Source: Planctomycetaceae bacterium
GTDB taxonomy: Bacteria; Planctomycetota; Planctomycetia; Pirellulales; Pirellulaceae
Assembly (NCBI GenBank): GCA_020638995.1
Contig: JACKHM010000001.1
Span: 2,914,001 to 2,978,000 of the forward strand
Reading direction: 5' to 3'
Length of the DNA: 64,000 bases
Shown: in pieces, positions 47,101 through 56,354 of the stretch
Numbering within the stretch: position 1 is the first letter of the stretch
Layout: each line of letters begins with the position of its first letter
Made by a program: the position numbers and the translations under genes
The notes under the pieces: generated by a model
Told to the model about the DNA's origin: nothing
The model's database searches: none
The model's input: only the letters and a program-made list of their open reading frames with translations

Positions 47101-47626
47101 GACGATGAGCGATGACCATCTGCTGGCATGGGTCACCGAAGGCGTTGGTATGAAGAGCCAACACGCTACGACTTTTGCAGTCGACGGTCGCCTCTACAGC
47201 TTCACGACGCTTCGCCCGGCACCACCTCCGCAGGGCTCACTTCAATTAGTTGCCTGGGACGGGCGAGCATTAAACCTGCTCGTCTTTGCTGGTATGGCGC
47301 TGGTTGGCATCGTCTTCGTACGACGCTCGGTCTCCAGCAAGCTTATCGTCCTGGCGATCGTACTATTCACGTTGGTGCTCGCTGGCGTTTTCGCTCCTAC
47401 GTTTGCGATGCAGTTGATTGATGGCTACTTGTTGGTGGCGATTCTGCTCGTGCTGATCCTCTGGTCTGTCGCCGGCGTAATACGCCGCGCGTCGCAACCC
47501 ACGCCACCATCCACCGAACCAACCGTAGCACCCGCCCCGGACGAGACGCCCGCCGAAGGCCAATCACCTTTTGAGCCCGTCGATGAAGCGGACAATGAGA
47601 GCGATGGAGGTGAAAGTGATGCGTAG
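44165..47626 (+). CDS. Large exported membrane-anchored protein with VPY-type motif, module A
   Basis: A 1153-residue protein with a signal peptide (MRTHRLAIAMFTLTVLTCSA). Near residues 58-92 it has QTIYIPYKQLQKVF and GVFVPYEKFQELWKKA, a motif found again in the next gene twice. A long region of beta-rich repeats (about 95-990) follows, with no enzyme motifs. Three C-terminal membrane helices (about 1027-1110, LLVFAGMALVGIVFV and others) are followed by an acidic tail. It is probably anchored in the inner membrane with a large periplasmic domain. The gene overlaps the start of the next one (ATG 47619) and ends at 47626, so translation is coupled. Confidence 0.85.
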   Translation: MRTHRLAIAMFTLTVLTCSAFGWTQETDPLSTESPSMAPPELSAPAERGVLAPWREQTIYIPYKQLQKVFEEQGRGVFVPYEKFQELWKKAQASEPQPADDRPPIGALVTEIASEATVERDVINVQASLQIELLGKGWHEVPLRLGDAAIRAATIEGQPARILAGGEHGYKLLVQNSGDSPRRLTLDLEYSKAFSKSPGQNSVSLEAPQAPVNRWLIRIPQTGVKVNIQPMIAATEAPVDLATGEEPPEETVVLAFVGAANTVRVDWTPKTEGAAGLEALATVQAQQEVAIDEGVVRTRTRLVYDISRAELSQLSVEAPLDQKITRVIDPNVKKWEVAKDDTKQTITIDLFQPARGTQNLTIDSEKFSDESALRETHVPVIQAVNVSRQQGVVVVRLGDELRAEAMAKNGLLQLDTAELPQPLQSVKWAFAYRYAALPYDLALSVEKVKPRIHVQQFVEAYLEPEQITLDVSGIFDIQQAGVFQLVFDIPAGYQVERVQGRKLGDAQPVAVDSHHLGGDDNTQLSINLARKAIGRVGVSATLRRALNETNLLQPTGAAAEIQIGVPRVGTEVEEISGSLIVHGPESLQITTQSVSGMRNIAIAEAHKDVQRVRDGRFEGLREVLAFVFTREAAELALAAERRRPQVTARQLLTARIETGVVKYEARFFYDILYSAVKSLRLDVPEGLAGEIRVASGGINKTTMSPQPEDVADGFVAWSLTGDSELLGQRQFVLSWERSTPELEVGKSTDYALPRLRPMGVDRAWGQIVVSKAETLDIRAAAGFDGLRPIDPQHDLMPGASVADAARAFEFHDLWSLSITTTRYELEEVKRTSIERALVRVVVTRSDRLSVQALYRIRSAVQRLAVALPAESEFDNDPLYINGEPKSLEHGEQNQLFVPLVNQNPETPFVLELRYTVRGDHRQLDLPTFPGQAGLQTDPAMQKIELSVYLPNEMALLDAKGPWTNQQGDWYSKLNRLAGQTMSDDHLLAWVTEGVGMKSQHATTFAVDGRLYSFTTLRPAPPPQGSLQLVAWDGRALNLLVFAGMALVGIVFVRRSVSSKLIVLAIVLFTLVLAGVFAPTFAMQLIDGYLLVAILLVLILWSVAGVIRRASQPTPPSTEPTVAPAPDETPAEGQSPFEPVDEADNESDGGESDA

Positions 47627-50600
47627 TTCCTACCTGCTGATGACTATGCTGGCGAATCTTCTCTTGCTCGGGTCGTTGGGCATCGCGGCTGAATCAAGCG
47701 TTCAACCCATTCGCGAAATCTTTGTGCCCTTCGACGATCTGAACGTCCTCCTGCAGAGCGATGCTGAGCGCGTATTTCTGACCCGAGATGAATACGAAGA
47801 GCTGATCGAGCGAGCCAAGAAGACTCCGGTCGAACACGCTCCACATAACGTCTTGCTGCTTTCGGCTGACTACAACACCACGATTGAGCAACAAAGAGCG
47901 GCGATTCGTGGCACGCTTTGGGTCGAGGTACTGGAACCGGGACTGCATGCAATTCCGCTGGAGATGCAGAGTGTCGGCATTCGCACGGCAACGCTTGATG
48001 GCGAACCGGCGTCGCTAGGACGCAATCCGCAGGGTCAAGTGACTTTGTTTGTGGAAGGAAGAGGCAAAAAGCAGCTTGAACTTGATCTGGTAACGGTGCT
48101 GCAAACATCGGCGGCACAACAGTCGCTGCAATTTACCTTACCCACCCCCTCTGCGACGAGGTTGCGAGTTTCGGTGCCAGGGAATGTCGAGGTGCAAAGC
48201 GGCGCCGCGGTGGTGTCGCGAAGTGTGGATCAGGCGGCGGGCGTAACGCGTCTCGAACTGTTGCCGCAACGAGGCCCCTTGTCTTTGGTGATGTCGCTGA
48301 ACAACAAGCTGCTGCTCGAACAACGAGTTGTTATGGCTCGCAGCGTGATCGTCGACGAAATGACTCAGGCCTACGAGCGGTTGCACGCCACTGTTTCGCT
48401 CGGCGTGCTGCACGGCGCTGTCGACCAATTCCGCTTACGGTTACCTCCCGGGTTCGACATCAACGAGGTCACGTCGCCGACTCTCGCCCGTTGGCTTGTT
48501 GTGGACGAAGGCGAATCGCGAGTACTCGAAGTCGACTTGCGCGAGCCGACGACAGGCACCGTTGTCCTCAGTATCTCTGCGATCAATAATCAGGTCGCAT
48601 TACAGAACTGGCAGATGCCGCGGCTGGAGCCTTTGGACGTTGCAAACCATGTAGCGGTCGTGGGACTGTTGATCGAAGACCGGCTAGCTGCCGACTCGAT
48701 TGCCACGAGCAATCTGATCGCGATTGACAACGAATTCCTCCGCAAAGCTTTGCCGGAGAGCGTCTTTCAAGTTGATCCCGGCGCGCCACAGGTTCGCCCC
48801 GTTGCTGCGTTTTACGCACCTCAAGAACAATATCAGCTGACCGCTCGTTTCACACGGCCACCCGCAAGCGTCGAAGCCCACGCCACGATGCTCCTTACCT
48901 TGGGCGAAAACGAGCAACGCTTGCGCGGGACATTTACGTTGATTTCAAGCTACGAAAAGCTGTTTTCTGTTGATATCTCTGTCCCGGGTGGATGGCGAGT
49001 CGCAACCATTCAAGCAGATGACGGCTCGTCCGTGCCGTTCGAGCGAATTACGACGGACGACGACGGACGTACACGGCTGCACGTCAAATTGCCCGCTGGC
49101 GTAGCACCAGGAACGGCAGTCAGACTGACGCTTGAAGCGGCCAGCGTTCCTCAGGGTTGGCTCGATGAATGGTCGCAAATCAGCACGAACTTTCCTGTCT
49201 TTGTCGTCGATGAGATTCCGGCGGCGACGGGTGCAATCATTGTTCAAACACATGACGATCTGACCGCTCGCCCCGATCAACTGAACGGGCTGACGTCGTT
49301 GGGCGATGCTGATCGCAAGTCGCTTGGCTTGACTGAAGCCGAAGGGACATTGGTCTATCGAATCAACGACGCTGACTACTCGGCATCGTTTGCCCTCGAA
49401 CGGCTCGCACCGCGCATGACGGCTCGCACGTTCAACTTCCTGAAAATCGAACCAGAAGGCCTGACCGCTCACTACGAAATCATCTACGATGTCCAACAAG
49501 CTCGTACTAGAAAGTTGCAATTTGAATTGCCGGAGACCGCGCCGGCGTCATTGTCAATTCGAGGTCTCGACGAAACGCAAGTCAAAGAATACTCGAGTGA
49601 GATTGTTGACGGTCGCCGGCGGTGGACGGCATCGTTGGCGGAATCGGAGATTGGCCAAGTGCGGTTGGCGATCGACTTTGACCAGCGACTTGCAGACGAC
49701 GAACCGCAGAACTGGGCATTGCCGCTGGTACGCGCCGTTGCCGTCGCATATCAATCAGCGATCGTCGCAGTGGAAGGAAGTTCCGAGTTCGACACTCAAG
49801 TTGAGACGAACGGGCGTAAAATCGATGTCGGCGAGTTGGTAGACGCCGATTATCAAGTCGGCAAACGCTTGCTAGGGGCCTTCGGATTCGTTGACGATCC
49901 CGAAGTGACAATTGACGTCTTGCGGCGTCCCGGCTACGGACTGCCGGCCGCGATCACGCAACGAGCGGAACTTATCACGTTGTTCGCTGCCAGCGGTACT
50001 AGTCAAACTGCCGCGCGATACTTGCTCCGCACGAAAGCCACATTCTTACAGATCAGCCTGCCTGCCGATGCGATCTTGTGGTCTGTGGCCGTTGACGGCA
50101 AACCATCAACGCCACAGCGAGACGGCAACGATCTCGTCATCAGTCTTCCGCCGACCGCTGACAATGCGGTACGAGATCTTCAAGTCGTCTACGAAGTGCA
50201 AGCGAATCCGCTTGCTTGGATGGCGGATGTCGAAGCCGTTGCGCCGCGATTGGTCGTCCGCTTGGACAGCGGGGAAGAACGATACGAAGTTCCGACGGCG
50301 GATGTTTTGTGGCATCTGGTCTTACCGGAAGGACATCGCATTGTGCGAAGCCATGGAACAGTGTTTACGGAGCACACGGCGAAGCGAAGTAATACGGCAA
50401 CCTTGATTGGTCGAGTGTTTTATCGACTGGGCGGCGGCATCGGCGAGTTTGGCATTCTCCCAGGACTGCTGTTGTCTGCCAGGCAGGCTGCGCCAATGTC
50501 TACTGCATCTCCTCACTACCTTGACGACAGCGTCGGGATGTACGGGGGATCGGAAGAAGCGAGTCAGGCGGTCGAGATGGATTTTGCTTTGAGCGAACCG

Positions 50601-53600
50601 ATTGCTCCGGCTGTGGTTCCGCCATCCGACCCCAGACCGCAAGCGGAACGAAGCGACATGCCGGCGCCCGCCTCTGGCCCCGCACCGGATGGTGCGATTC
50701 GCAGCGGAGTGGAGTTCTCCTTGCCCGCTCGAACGCCTCGCGATGAAAAGTACTGGGCACTGCAGGGTGTTCGCAGCCTTCAAATCGAGTTGGAACGATC
50801 GGGGCAACAAGTTGCGTTTCAAAGTATGGGATTGCGGCCGCAGTTACGAGCGACGTTGATTCAAACGGACCGGCTGTGGTTCTTGTCATGGGCGTTGGCA
50901 ATCGTGACGGCTGCCTGGGGTGTTACACACATCAATCGCGGCCTTCGTCAGAAGACTCGCTACGTGTTGAACGCTTGTGTGCTGGCAATTGCAGTGCCGC
51001 TGGTTGTCGGGCTCTTTTCCGGCATCGAGGTATCAGGCGTGTTTGTGCCGATGCTCTACGCCGCGTTACTGCTTATCCCCTTTTACATAATTGCCGGTGC
51101 CAGCAAATGGATGGCGTCGAAAGCGACATCCCGAAGTGTAGCCACCGCCACGTCAACAATCGCTGCGCTAGTATGCCTCGTCTTATCTACCTCGCCAGCG
51201 TTCTCGCAGCAGCAAGGGAATCGCCCTGCTGTTGATCCTGCCGAATTGCTGCTACTTCTTCAACCCGACAAGCCTGTCAAGCTGCCCGAAGACGCCGTCA
51301 TCATCCCGTACGACCCGAATGACGAGAACGGCGTCGCCAACTCCAAGAAGGTGCTTGTACCTTATGCCGAGTACACGCGACTTTGGAACCTTGCTTTCCC
51401 AAACAAGCCTCTCAACGACCTCCGACCACCCGCGCCTTACGCCTTCGCAGATGCAAGCTACACCGCCACGCTTGAAGGTGAAGACTATCTCGTCATTCGC
51501 GGTCAGATGGTTCTCGACATTTACCAGCAGTCGCCGCTGGAAATTCCGCTGCAGTTGGCAGGTGGTGTCTTGGAGCGATCCACACTGGATGGCGAGCCGG
51601 CAAGACTGCGAATCATCGCCCCACAGCCGACCGGGGCGAATCAGCAGCCGCAACAAATGATGCAAGCGGAGCAGGTTCAACCAACCGCCTTCGTGCTGCT
51701 GTACGTGACTTCACCGGGTCGTAAGCGGCTCGAGGTTGCCATACGTGTGCCTATCACGCGCAGTGGTGGATGGCGGATTGCCAGTGGTCAATTGCCAGCC
51801 GCTCCCGCGACTCAACTTGCACTGAATGTTCCTGTCCCGCAAACCGAAGTCCGCTTGTCCGGCATACTCGATCGAAGCAATTTCGAGACGATGGAAGCGA
51901 ACGAATCAATTGCGACGGCGCTGCCAAGCAGCGGTGTGTTCAGCCTGCAATGGCGGCCTGCCGTTACCGCTGGACAGGTCGATCAAACGCTGACTGCTCG
52001 TTCTATTGGAGTACTCGACATTCAAGAGGACGGGGTCCGGCTGGCTTGGCAACTCGAATTGCAGACTCGCAACAATCAACGCGAGACGTTTACTTTCGTT
52101 GCTCCGAAGGACTATCTTGTCGAGCGTGTGTCAGGCGACAATGTACGTGGTTGGCAATCGAAACTCACCGGCGACGAACAGCAGATCGACGTGACACTAC
52201 TGAAAGCTGCGACCGGTGCGGAAACGATTACGCTTTTTCTCTCGCAACGAACGGTGATCGGAGCCGACGGCGTGCCCAACCTTGTGGCGCCGGCGATCGA
52301 AGTCCCGGACGCTGTTTTGCACCAAGGTCAATTTGCGATTCGCCGTAGTCCGTTGCTGGATGTTCGCACTGAACAGGCTACGGGAGTGAACCGAGTTGAG
52401 ATTGAGCCGGGAACGCTGGCAAGTGTGATTAACGCTGTTGTAGAGGAGAGTCCGCTTGGCTTGAAACCGTTTGAAGCGTATCGTTTCGGAGCTACGAGCT
52501 ATCAATTGCAACTGTCGGCTCGGGCATCCGGGGCACAGACCGCAGTCGAAGAACAGACGATGTTGCGGATCGGCGATCGCGAGACGATGCTCGAGTCACG
52601 TATGAAGTTCATGATTAGCGGACGCCCGGTGCACCGATTCGAAATCGAGTTACCGGATGGACTTGAGCTGAAGGAAGCAATCGCTCCTGGCGCTTCCGAC
52701 TGGGCGGTCACGGAGGTGGCGAACGGGCGATTGTTGACCGTTTACTTGGCGGCTGGAGCCCTGGGCACGGTCAATGTAGACCTGCGTGGGGCTCTACCGC
52801 GAAACGGTAGTGAGGCGGTAGGCAATCCGCGGTTTGTTGTTCGCGATGTCACGCAACAATCGGGCTACATCGTCGTACAGGTCGATCCGTCGGTCGAATT
52901 AACAGCAGATCAATTGGAAAACATCGAGGAAGTGGGACTGGGACGTGTCGCGAGCTGGCTCACGGTCGAACAGCGTCCTTTGAGTCGACTGATCATGTTC
53001 CATCGAACTGTGGATTACCGTGTCCGCTTCTTGGTCACGCCGCGGCAGCCACGCGTGAATGCGTTTAGCGTAACAAACATTCGTATCACGCCTCGCGAGA
53101 TCGAAGAGCTTGTCTTCTTGAAGTTCACCGTACGCAACGCGGGAATTCGGGAAGTGTCCTTCTTGCTCCCTGCATCTTTGCGAGATTCCGAAATCTCAGT
53201 TCCCCTTTTGCGTCAGAAGACAATCACGCCGGTGGAAGGCGACTCGAGCCGGGTTCGCGTGCGTCTTGAACTGCAAGATCACGTAATTGACGAGTTGATT
53301 GTACTCGTCCTCAATTCGCGGTCGTTAACTTCGAGTGCCTATTCCGCGCCGGTTCCCGCTATCGAAACCGGCACGACCGATTTTCGTTATGTCGTCATCG
53401 AAAGTGCCGGGCGTGATGAAGTGGTTATCACCAAGAGCGAAGGCTTTCTCGAACTGAATCGTCAGTTGTCTCAGTGGAAACGGTTGGCTCAGACTCTCCC
53501 CGGAAACATCACGCAAGCATACGTTGCCCGTGAGGCGACGGAGGATTTGCAATTGACGATCGCGACGCGACAGCGCGCCGCGGTGGAGACAGCCGGGGCC

Positions 53601-55298
53601 GGTATTGGTCTGGCGCAAACGCTGCTGATGGTTGATGCCAATGGTGCGTATCGAGGAATGCAAGAGTATCGCGTCGACAACAAGACTGAACAGTTTCTGG
53701 AAATCGAGTTGCCGGAAGGGGCGCAGTTGTGGACCGTCTTCGTCGCAGGTGAAGCAGTGAAGCCTACTGAAGTGCCGAACTCTGCGACTGGCGGTCGCGT
53801 TCGAGTTCCGCTGATCAAGACGCAAACGGGCGACCTCGATTACTCCGTGAAACTCACGTACGGTGGCGATCTACGACGGCTCCGATCACTGCGACACGTC
53901 CGTTTTCCCTTGATGAAGACGATCAACATCAATGTCCAGCAAAGCCACGTGCGGCTTCGCTTGCCGGAGTCGCAGCGCTGGTTTAACTTCGCCGGCAGCA
54001 TGCGTCAGGTGACGGATGTCGGTGAACTAGCTGCCGACTATGTCTCTTACCAGACAAAGCAGGTACAGCGGCTGATGCAAGTCATTAACAGCGATGCGTA
54101 CGATGCTTTTTCACGAGTTCGAGCGGAAAACAACATCAAGCTTCAGGTTCAGAATTCGGAGGCAGAAAACCAGAAGCTAGTCGAAGGTCTCTACGGTGCT
54201 TCGAGCAACCGCCGATTGCAGAGTGAATTACAGAGTAATTCGGGCGTTGTACTGGAGGCGGAGAAACAAATTCAACAACAAGCTCAGTCGCAGCCCGATG
54301 CGAGCCAACTGGGGAATTCCTATCGCTTCCGCCAGTTGTACAAAGATCAAGGGACGAACCGCGCGAGCGATGTGGTTAGCGGATTGGACAACAATTTTAA
54401 CGGGACCCCGTCGGAACAAGAAAAAGAGATCACAGCGGGGGAGCAGCGATTCAATGAAGCGTGGTTTTTCAGCAATCAACTCAAAACTTTCGAAGACAAG
54501 AAGGAAGACGTGTCCGGATCGCGGATTGCCGCTCGTCCCAGCAAAGCTCGCGCGGCAAAACCAGGTTTGGGGACCGAAGCAGAATTACTGAAGAACCAGG
54601 GGAAGGCGCTCGAACCGTCCGAAGAGCAAGGCAAAAAGATCGCGGTTGACGAAGTATCACAAATCGAACGTTATCAGCGGCGTCTCGAAGTGATGAACGA
54701 CGCGAAGCAACTCGGTTTATCAAGACAAACTGTCCCGCAATCGGCGTCGGCGGCGTCACAAACCCCTGAATATTCTGACAGCTTCAGAGATCGAGAGTCG
54801 CAACTCGAAATGGCCGGTCGCGCAGAGGGACGTGGTGGTGGCTTCGGCGGCGGCAGATTCGGTCGTGCGATGTATGGTGGAGCGGAGTGGATGGACGCTG
54901 GGGTCCAAGCGACGCCAGGGGTCCCAGAATCTGCTGGTGAAACGGGTTTCGCAAGTCTTGACGTGACTCTCCCAGAACGCGGAGCCGAATATCTGTTCAC
55001 GACACCGCGGGGTGACATCGAGATTACTGCCCAAAGTGTCTCGACCGATCAAGTCGATCGAGTCATGAGTCTACTGAGTATTCTCGCCGTCTTGATCGGA
55101 CTGGCTGTCGTCTATCGAATTGGTTGGGCGATCGTCGAAAAAACGAGCAAGCGAACTTTGGCCATCACGAGCATTCTGCTGGGAGTCCTGAGCATTGTTG
55201 TTGGTGTGCTACCGGTGGTCGGAATCGTGATGACAGTTTGGGGCATCGCAACGGCAATCAGAGCATCCGTAAATGCCACACCAGCCGCGAGTTCGTAA
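47619..55298 (+). CDS. Giant exported protein: two fused copies of the VPY-type module (B1-B2)
   Basis: The ATG at 47619 has GGAGG 8 nt upstream, overlapping the previous gene by 8 nt; length is about 2559 residues. B1: signal peptide, REIFVPFDDLNVLL near residue 32, long beta-rich region, then two or three membrane helices near 1085-1165. Directly after comes SVATATSTIAALVCLVLSTSPAFSQ (about 1170-1195), which looks exactly like a second signal peptide. B2 then repeats the motif (DAVIIPYDPN and VLVPYAEYTRLWNLAF near 1225-1262). It ends with a Gln/Glu-rich region, a Gly-rich stretch and two membrane helices. The sequence reads as two paralogous genes joined in frame. Confidence 0.85.
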   Translation: MRSSYLLMTMLANLLLLGSLGIAAESSVQPIREIFVPFDDLNVLLQSDAERVFLTRDEYEELIERAKKTPVEHAPHNVLLLSADYNTTIEQQRAAIRGTLWVEVLEPGLHAIPLEMQSVGIRTATLDGEPASLGRNPQGQVTLFVEGRGKKQLELDLVTVLQTSAAQQSLQFTLPTPSATRLRVSVPGNVEVQSGAAVVSRSVDQAAGVTRLELLPQRGPLSLVMSLNNKLLLEQRVVMARSVIVDEMTQAYERLHATVSLGVLHGAVDQFRLRLPPGFDINEVTSPTLARWLVVDEGESRVLEVDLREPTTGTVVLSISAINNQVALQNWQMPRLEPLDVANHVAVVGLLIEDRLAADSIATSNLIAIDNEFLRKALPESVFQVDPGAPQVRPVAAFYAPQEQYQLTARFTRPPASVEAHATMLLTLGENEQRLRGTFTLISSYEKLFSVDISVPGGWRVATIQADDGSSVPFERITTDDDGRTRLHVKLPAGVAPGTAVRLTLEAASVPQGWLDEWSQISTNFPVFVVDEIPAATGAIIVQTHDDLTARPDQLNGLTSLGDADRKSLGLTEAEGTLVYRINDADYSASFALERLAPRMTARTFNFLKIEPEGLTAHYEIIYDVQQARTRKLQFELPETAPASLSIRGLDETQVKEYSSEIVDGRRRWTASLAESEIGQVRLAIDFDQRLADDEPQNWALPLVRAVAVAYQSAIVAVEGSSEFDTQVETNGRKIDVGELVDADYQVGKRLLGAFGFVDDPEVTIDVLRRPGYGLPAAITQRAELITLFAASGTSQTAARYLLRTKATFLQISLPADAILWSVAVDGKPSTPQRDGNDLVISLPPTADNAVRDLQVVYEVQANPLAWMADVEAVAPRLVVRLDSGEERYEVPTADVLWHLVLPEGHRIVRSHGTVFTEHTAKRSNTATLIGRVFYRLGGGIGEFGILPGLLLSARQAAPMSTASPHYLDDSVGMYGGSEEASQAVEMDFALSEPIAPAVVPPSDPRPQAERSDMPAPASGPAPDGAIRSGVEFSLPARTPRDEKYWALQGVRSLQIELERSGQQVAFQSMGLRPQLRATLIQTDRLWFLSWALAIVTAAWGVTHINRGLRQKTRYVLNACVLAIAVPLVVGLFSGIEVSGVFVPMLYAALLLIPFYIIAGASKWMASKATSRSVATATSTIAALVCLVLSTSPAFSQQQGNRPAVDPAELLLLLQPDKPVKLPEDAVIIPYDPNDENGVANSKKVLVPYAEYTRLWNLAFPNKPLNDLRPPAPYAFADASYTATLEGEDYLVIRGQMVLDIYQQSPLEIPLQLAGGVLERSTLDGEPARLRIIAPQPTGANQQPQQMMQAEQVQPTAFVLLYVTSPGRKRLEVAIRVPITRSGGWRIASGQLPAAPATQLALNVPVPQTEVRLSGILDRSNFETMEANESIATALPSSGVFSLQWRPAVTAGQVDQTLTARSIGVLDIQEDGVRLAWQLELQTRNNQRETFTFVAPKDYLVERVSGDNVRGWQSKLTGDEQQIDVTLLKAATGAETITLFLSQRTVIGADGVPNLVAPAIEVPDAVLHQGQFAIRRSPLLDVRTEQATGVNRVEIEPGTLASVINAVVEESPLGLKPFEAYRFGATSYQLQLSARASGAQTAVEEQTMLRIGDRETMLESRMKFMISGRPVHRFEIELPDGLELKEAIAPGASDWAVTEVANGRLLTVYLAAGALGTVNVDLRGALPRNGSEAVGNPRFVVRDVTQQSGYIVVQVDPSVELTADQLENIEEVGLGRVASWLTVEQRPLSRLIMFHRTVDYRVRFLVTPRQPRVNAFSVTNIRITPREIEELVFLKFTVRNAGIREVSFLLPASLRDSEISVPLLRQKTITPVEGDSSRVRVRLELQDHVIDELIVLVLNSRSLTSSAYSAPVPAIETGTTDFRYVVIESAGRDEVVITKSEGFLELNRQLSQWKRLAQTLPGNITQAYVAREATEDLQLTIATRQRAAVETAGAGIGLAQTLLMVDANGAYRGMQEYRVDNKTEQFLEIELPEGAQLWTVFVAGEAVKPTEVPNSATGGRVRVPLIKTQTGDLDYSVKLTYGGDLRRLRSLRHVRFPLMKTININVQQSHVRLRLPESQRWFNFAGSMRQVTDVGELAADYVSYQTKQVQRLMQVINSDAYDAFSRVRAENNIKLQVQNSEAENQKLVEGLYGASSNRRLQSELQSNSGVVLEAEKQIQQQAQSQPDASQLGNSYRFRQLYKDQGTNRASDVVSGLDNNFNGTPSEQEKEITAGEQRFNEAWFFSNQLKTFEDKKEDVSGSRIAARPSKARAAKPGLGTEAELLKNQGKALEPSEEQGKKIAVDEVSQIERYQRRLEVMNDAKQLGLSRQTVPQSASAASQTPEYSDSFRDRESQLEMAGRAEGRGGGFGGGRFGRAMYGGAEWMDAGVQATPGVPESAGETGFASLDVTLPERGAEYLFTTPRGDIEITAQSVSTDQVDRVMSLLSILAVLIGLAVVYRIGWAIVEKTSKRTLAITSILLGVLSIVVGVLPVVGIVMTVWGIATAIRASVNATPAASS

Positions 55299-55350
55299 TG
55301 GCACTGCCCTCGCCGGGATCAAACAGACAAAGCATCGAACGCGATAAGTT

Positions 55351-56349
55351 TCAATGCCTGATGTAGGAGACTTCGTTTACGAACGGAGGTGTAAAGCTTG
55401 GTGCCACGACTGAATCGTTAATATCAAGGCCGGCTTCCATCCAGCCTAATCGATTGACGAAAGGATCGTCGCTCGCGACATTTGATTCAACCACGTAGCG
55501 GATGTGCCCGTCTTCATAAAGAATATTCTCGCCGCGACCGCCATGATTTGCACTGCGATGGCCAGCGAGTTGAAGACTTGGCGCGTCTGACATCAATGCG
55601 AAATTCGTTCGCCCGAGGTTTCGCGGCGCACGATGCCGGCCATTCACGACGACCCCGAGATTGTAACCATAGCTGCCACCCATAGAAGATTGCATCAAAA
55701 CCAGAGTGCGGCCCGACGCTTGATCAATTTCGTCGAGAGTCGGCAATGCCCAATCGTGTTCGCGTTTGGCGAGTGCAGAACTTGGGCAGATTATTTTCGT
55801 GTCGTCCGCCAGATAACCTGCGTCAACCAAGACGGGAGCATAGATTCCCGCGACAGCACGATTACCCTCCGTTGGAACCTCTGGGAAGTGACCTCGACCT
55901 GCCTTCTCGCTGAAATCAACCAGCGCGATTCCCAGCTCTCGCAAATTGTTCTGACAAGCCTGTAACCGAGCCGCATAACGGCTCTGAGAAATCGCCGGAA
56001 AGAACAACATCGCCCCTGCTAAGCACACACCAGCCATGACCACAACGTCGGCGATCGACCATCGATTGCCCCCACGAATTTCGGCGCGAGTTGCGGGTTG
56101 TAATTGCTTACCAGCCGGAGTCGCCGAGGTACAAGCTGCAATCAATGAACAAGTGCGTTCTGCTAAACGAGCTGGTGGCTCGAATTCTTCGTAAGCGTCG
56201 GCTAATGGTTCAAGCGTCAGGGCGAGCGATTCCAACTCGTCATGGAGTTCGGGATTGTCTATGAGTTGCTGCTCGACTTCGAGACGCTCTGCGTCGTCTA
56301 GTGCGTCTAGTAAGTACCCAAGCAGTTGCTCTCGAGTTCGGTCGTTCAC
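55351..56349 (-). CDS. Anti-sigma-like membrane protein with DUF1559-like periplasmic domain
   Basis: The GTG at 56349 follows the sigma factor stop by 5 nt. Residues 1-70 are a helical cytosolic segment (LLGYLLDALDDAERLEVEQQLIDNPEL), the pattern of anti-sigma factors, though without the HxxxCxxC zinc motif. One membrane helix (about 101-120) leads to a domain with LQACQNNLRELGIALVDFSEK. That resembles the CxNNLKQIGLALHNY start of planctomycete DUF1559 pseudopilin-like proteins. It ends with HRSANHGGRGENILYEDGHIRYV, a version of the H-X9-DG motif. It likely holds the ECF sigma factor encoded upstream until a periplasmic signal is sensed. Confidence 0.85.
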   Translation of the reverse strand: MNDRTREQLLGYLLDALDDAERLEVEQQLIDNPELHDELESLALTLEPLADAYEEFEPPARLAERTCSLIAACTSATPAGKQLQPATRAEIRGGNRWSIADVVVMAGVCLAGAMLFFPAISQSRYAARLQACQNNLRELGIALVDFSEKAGRGHFPEVPTEGNRAVAGIYAPVLVDAGYLADDTKIICPSSALAKREHDWALPTLDEIDQASGRTLVLMQSSMGGSYGYNLGVVVNGRHRAPRNLGRTNFALMSDAPSLQLAGHRSANHGGRGENILYEDGHIRYVVESNVASDDPFVNRLGWMEAGLDINDSVVAPSFTPPFVNEVSYIRH

Positions 56350-56354
56350 GTGTG

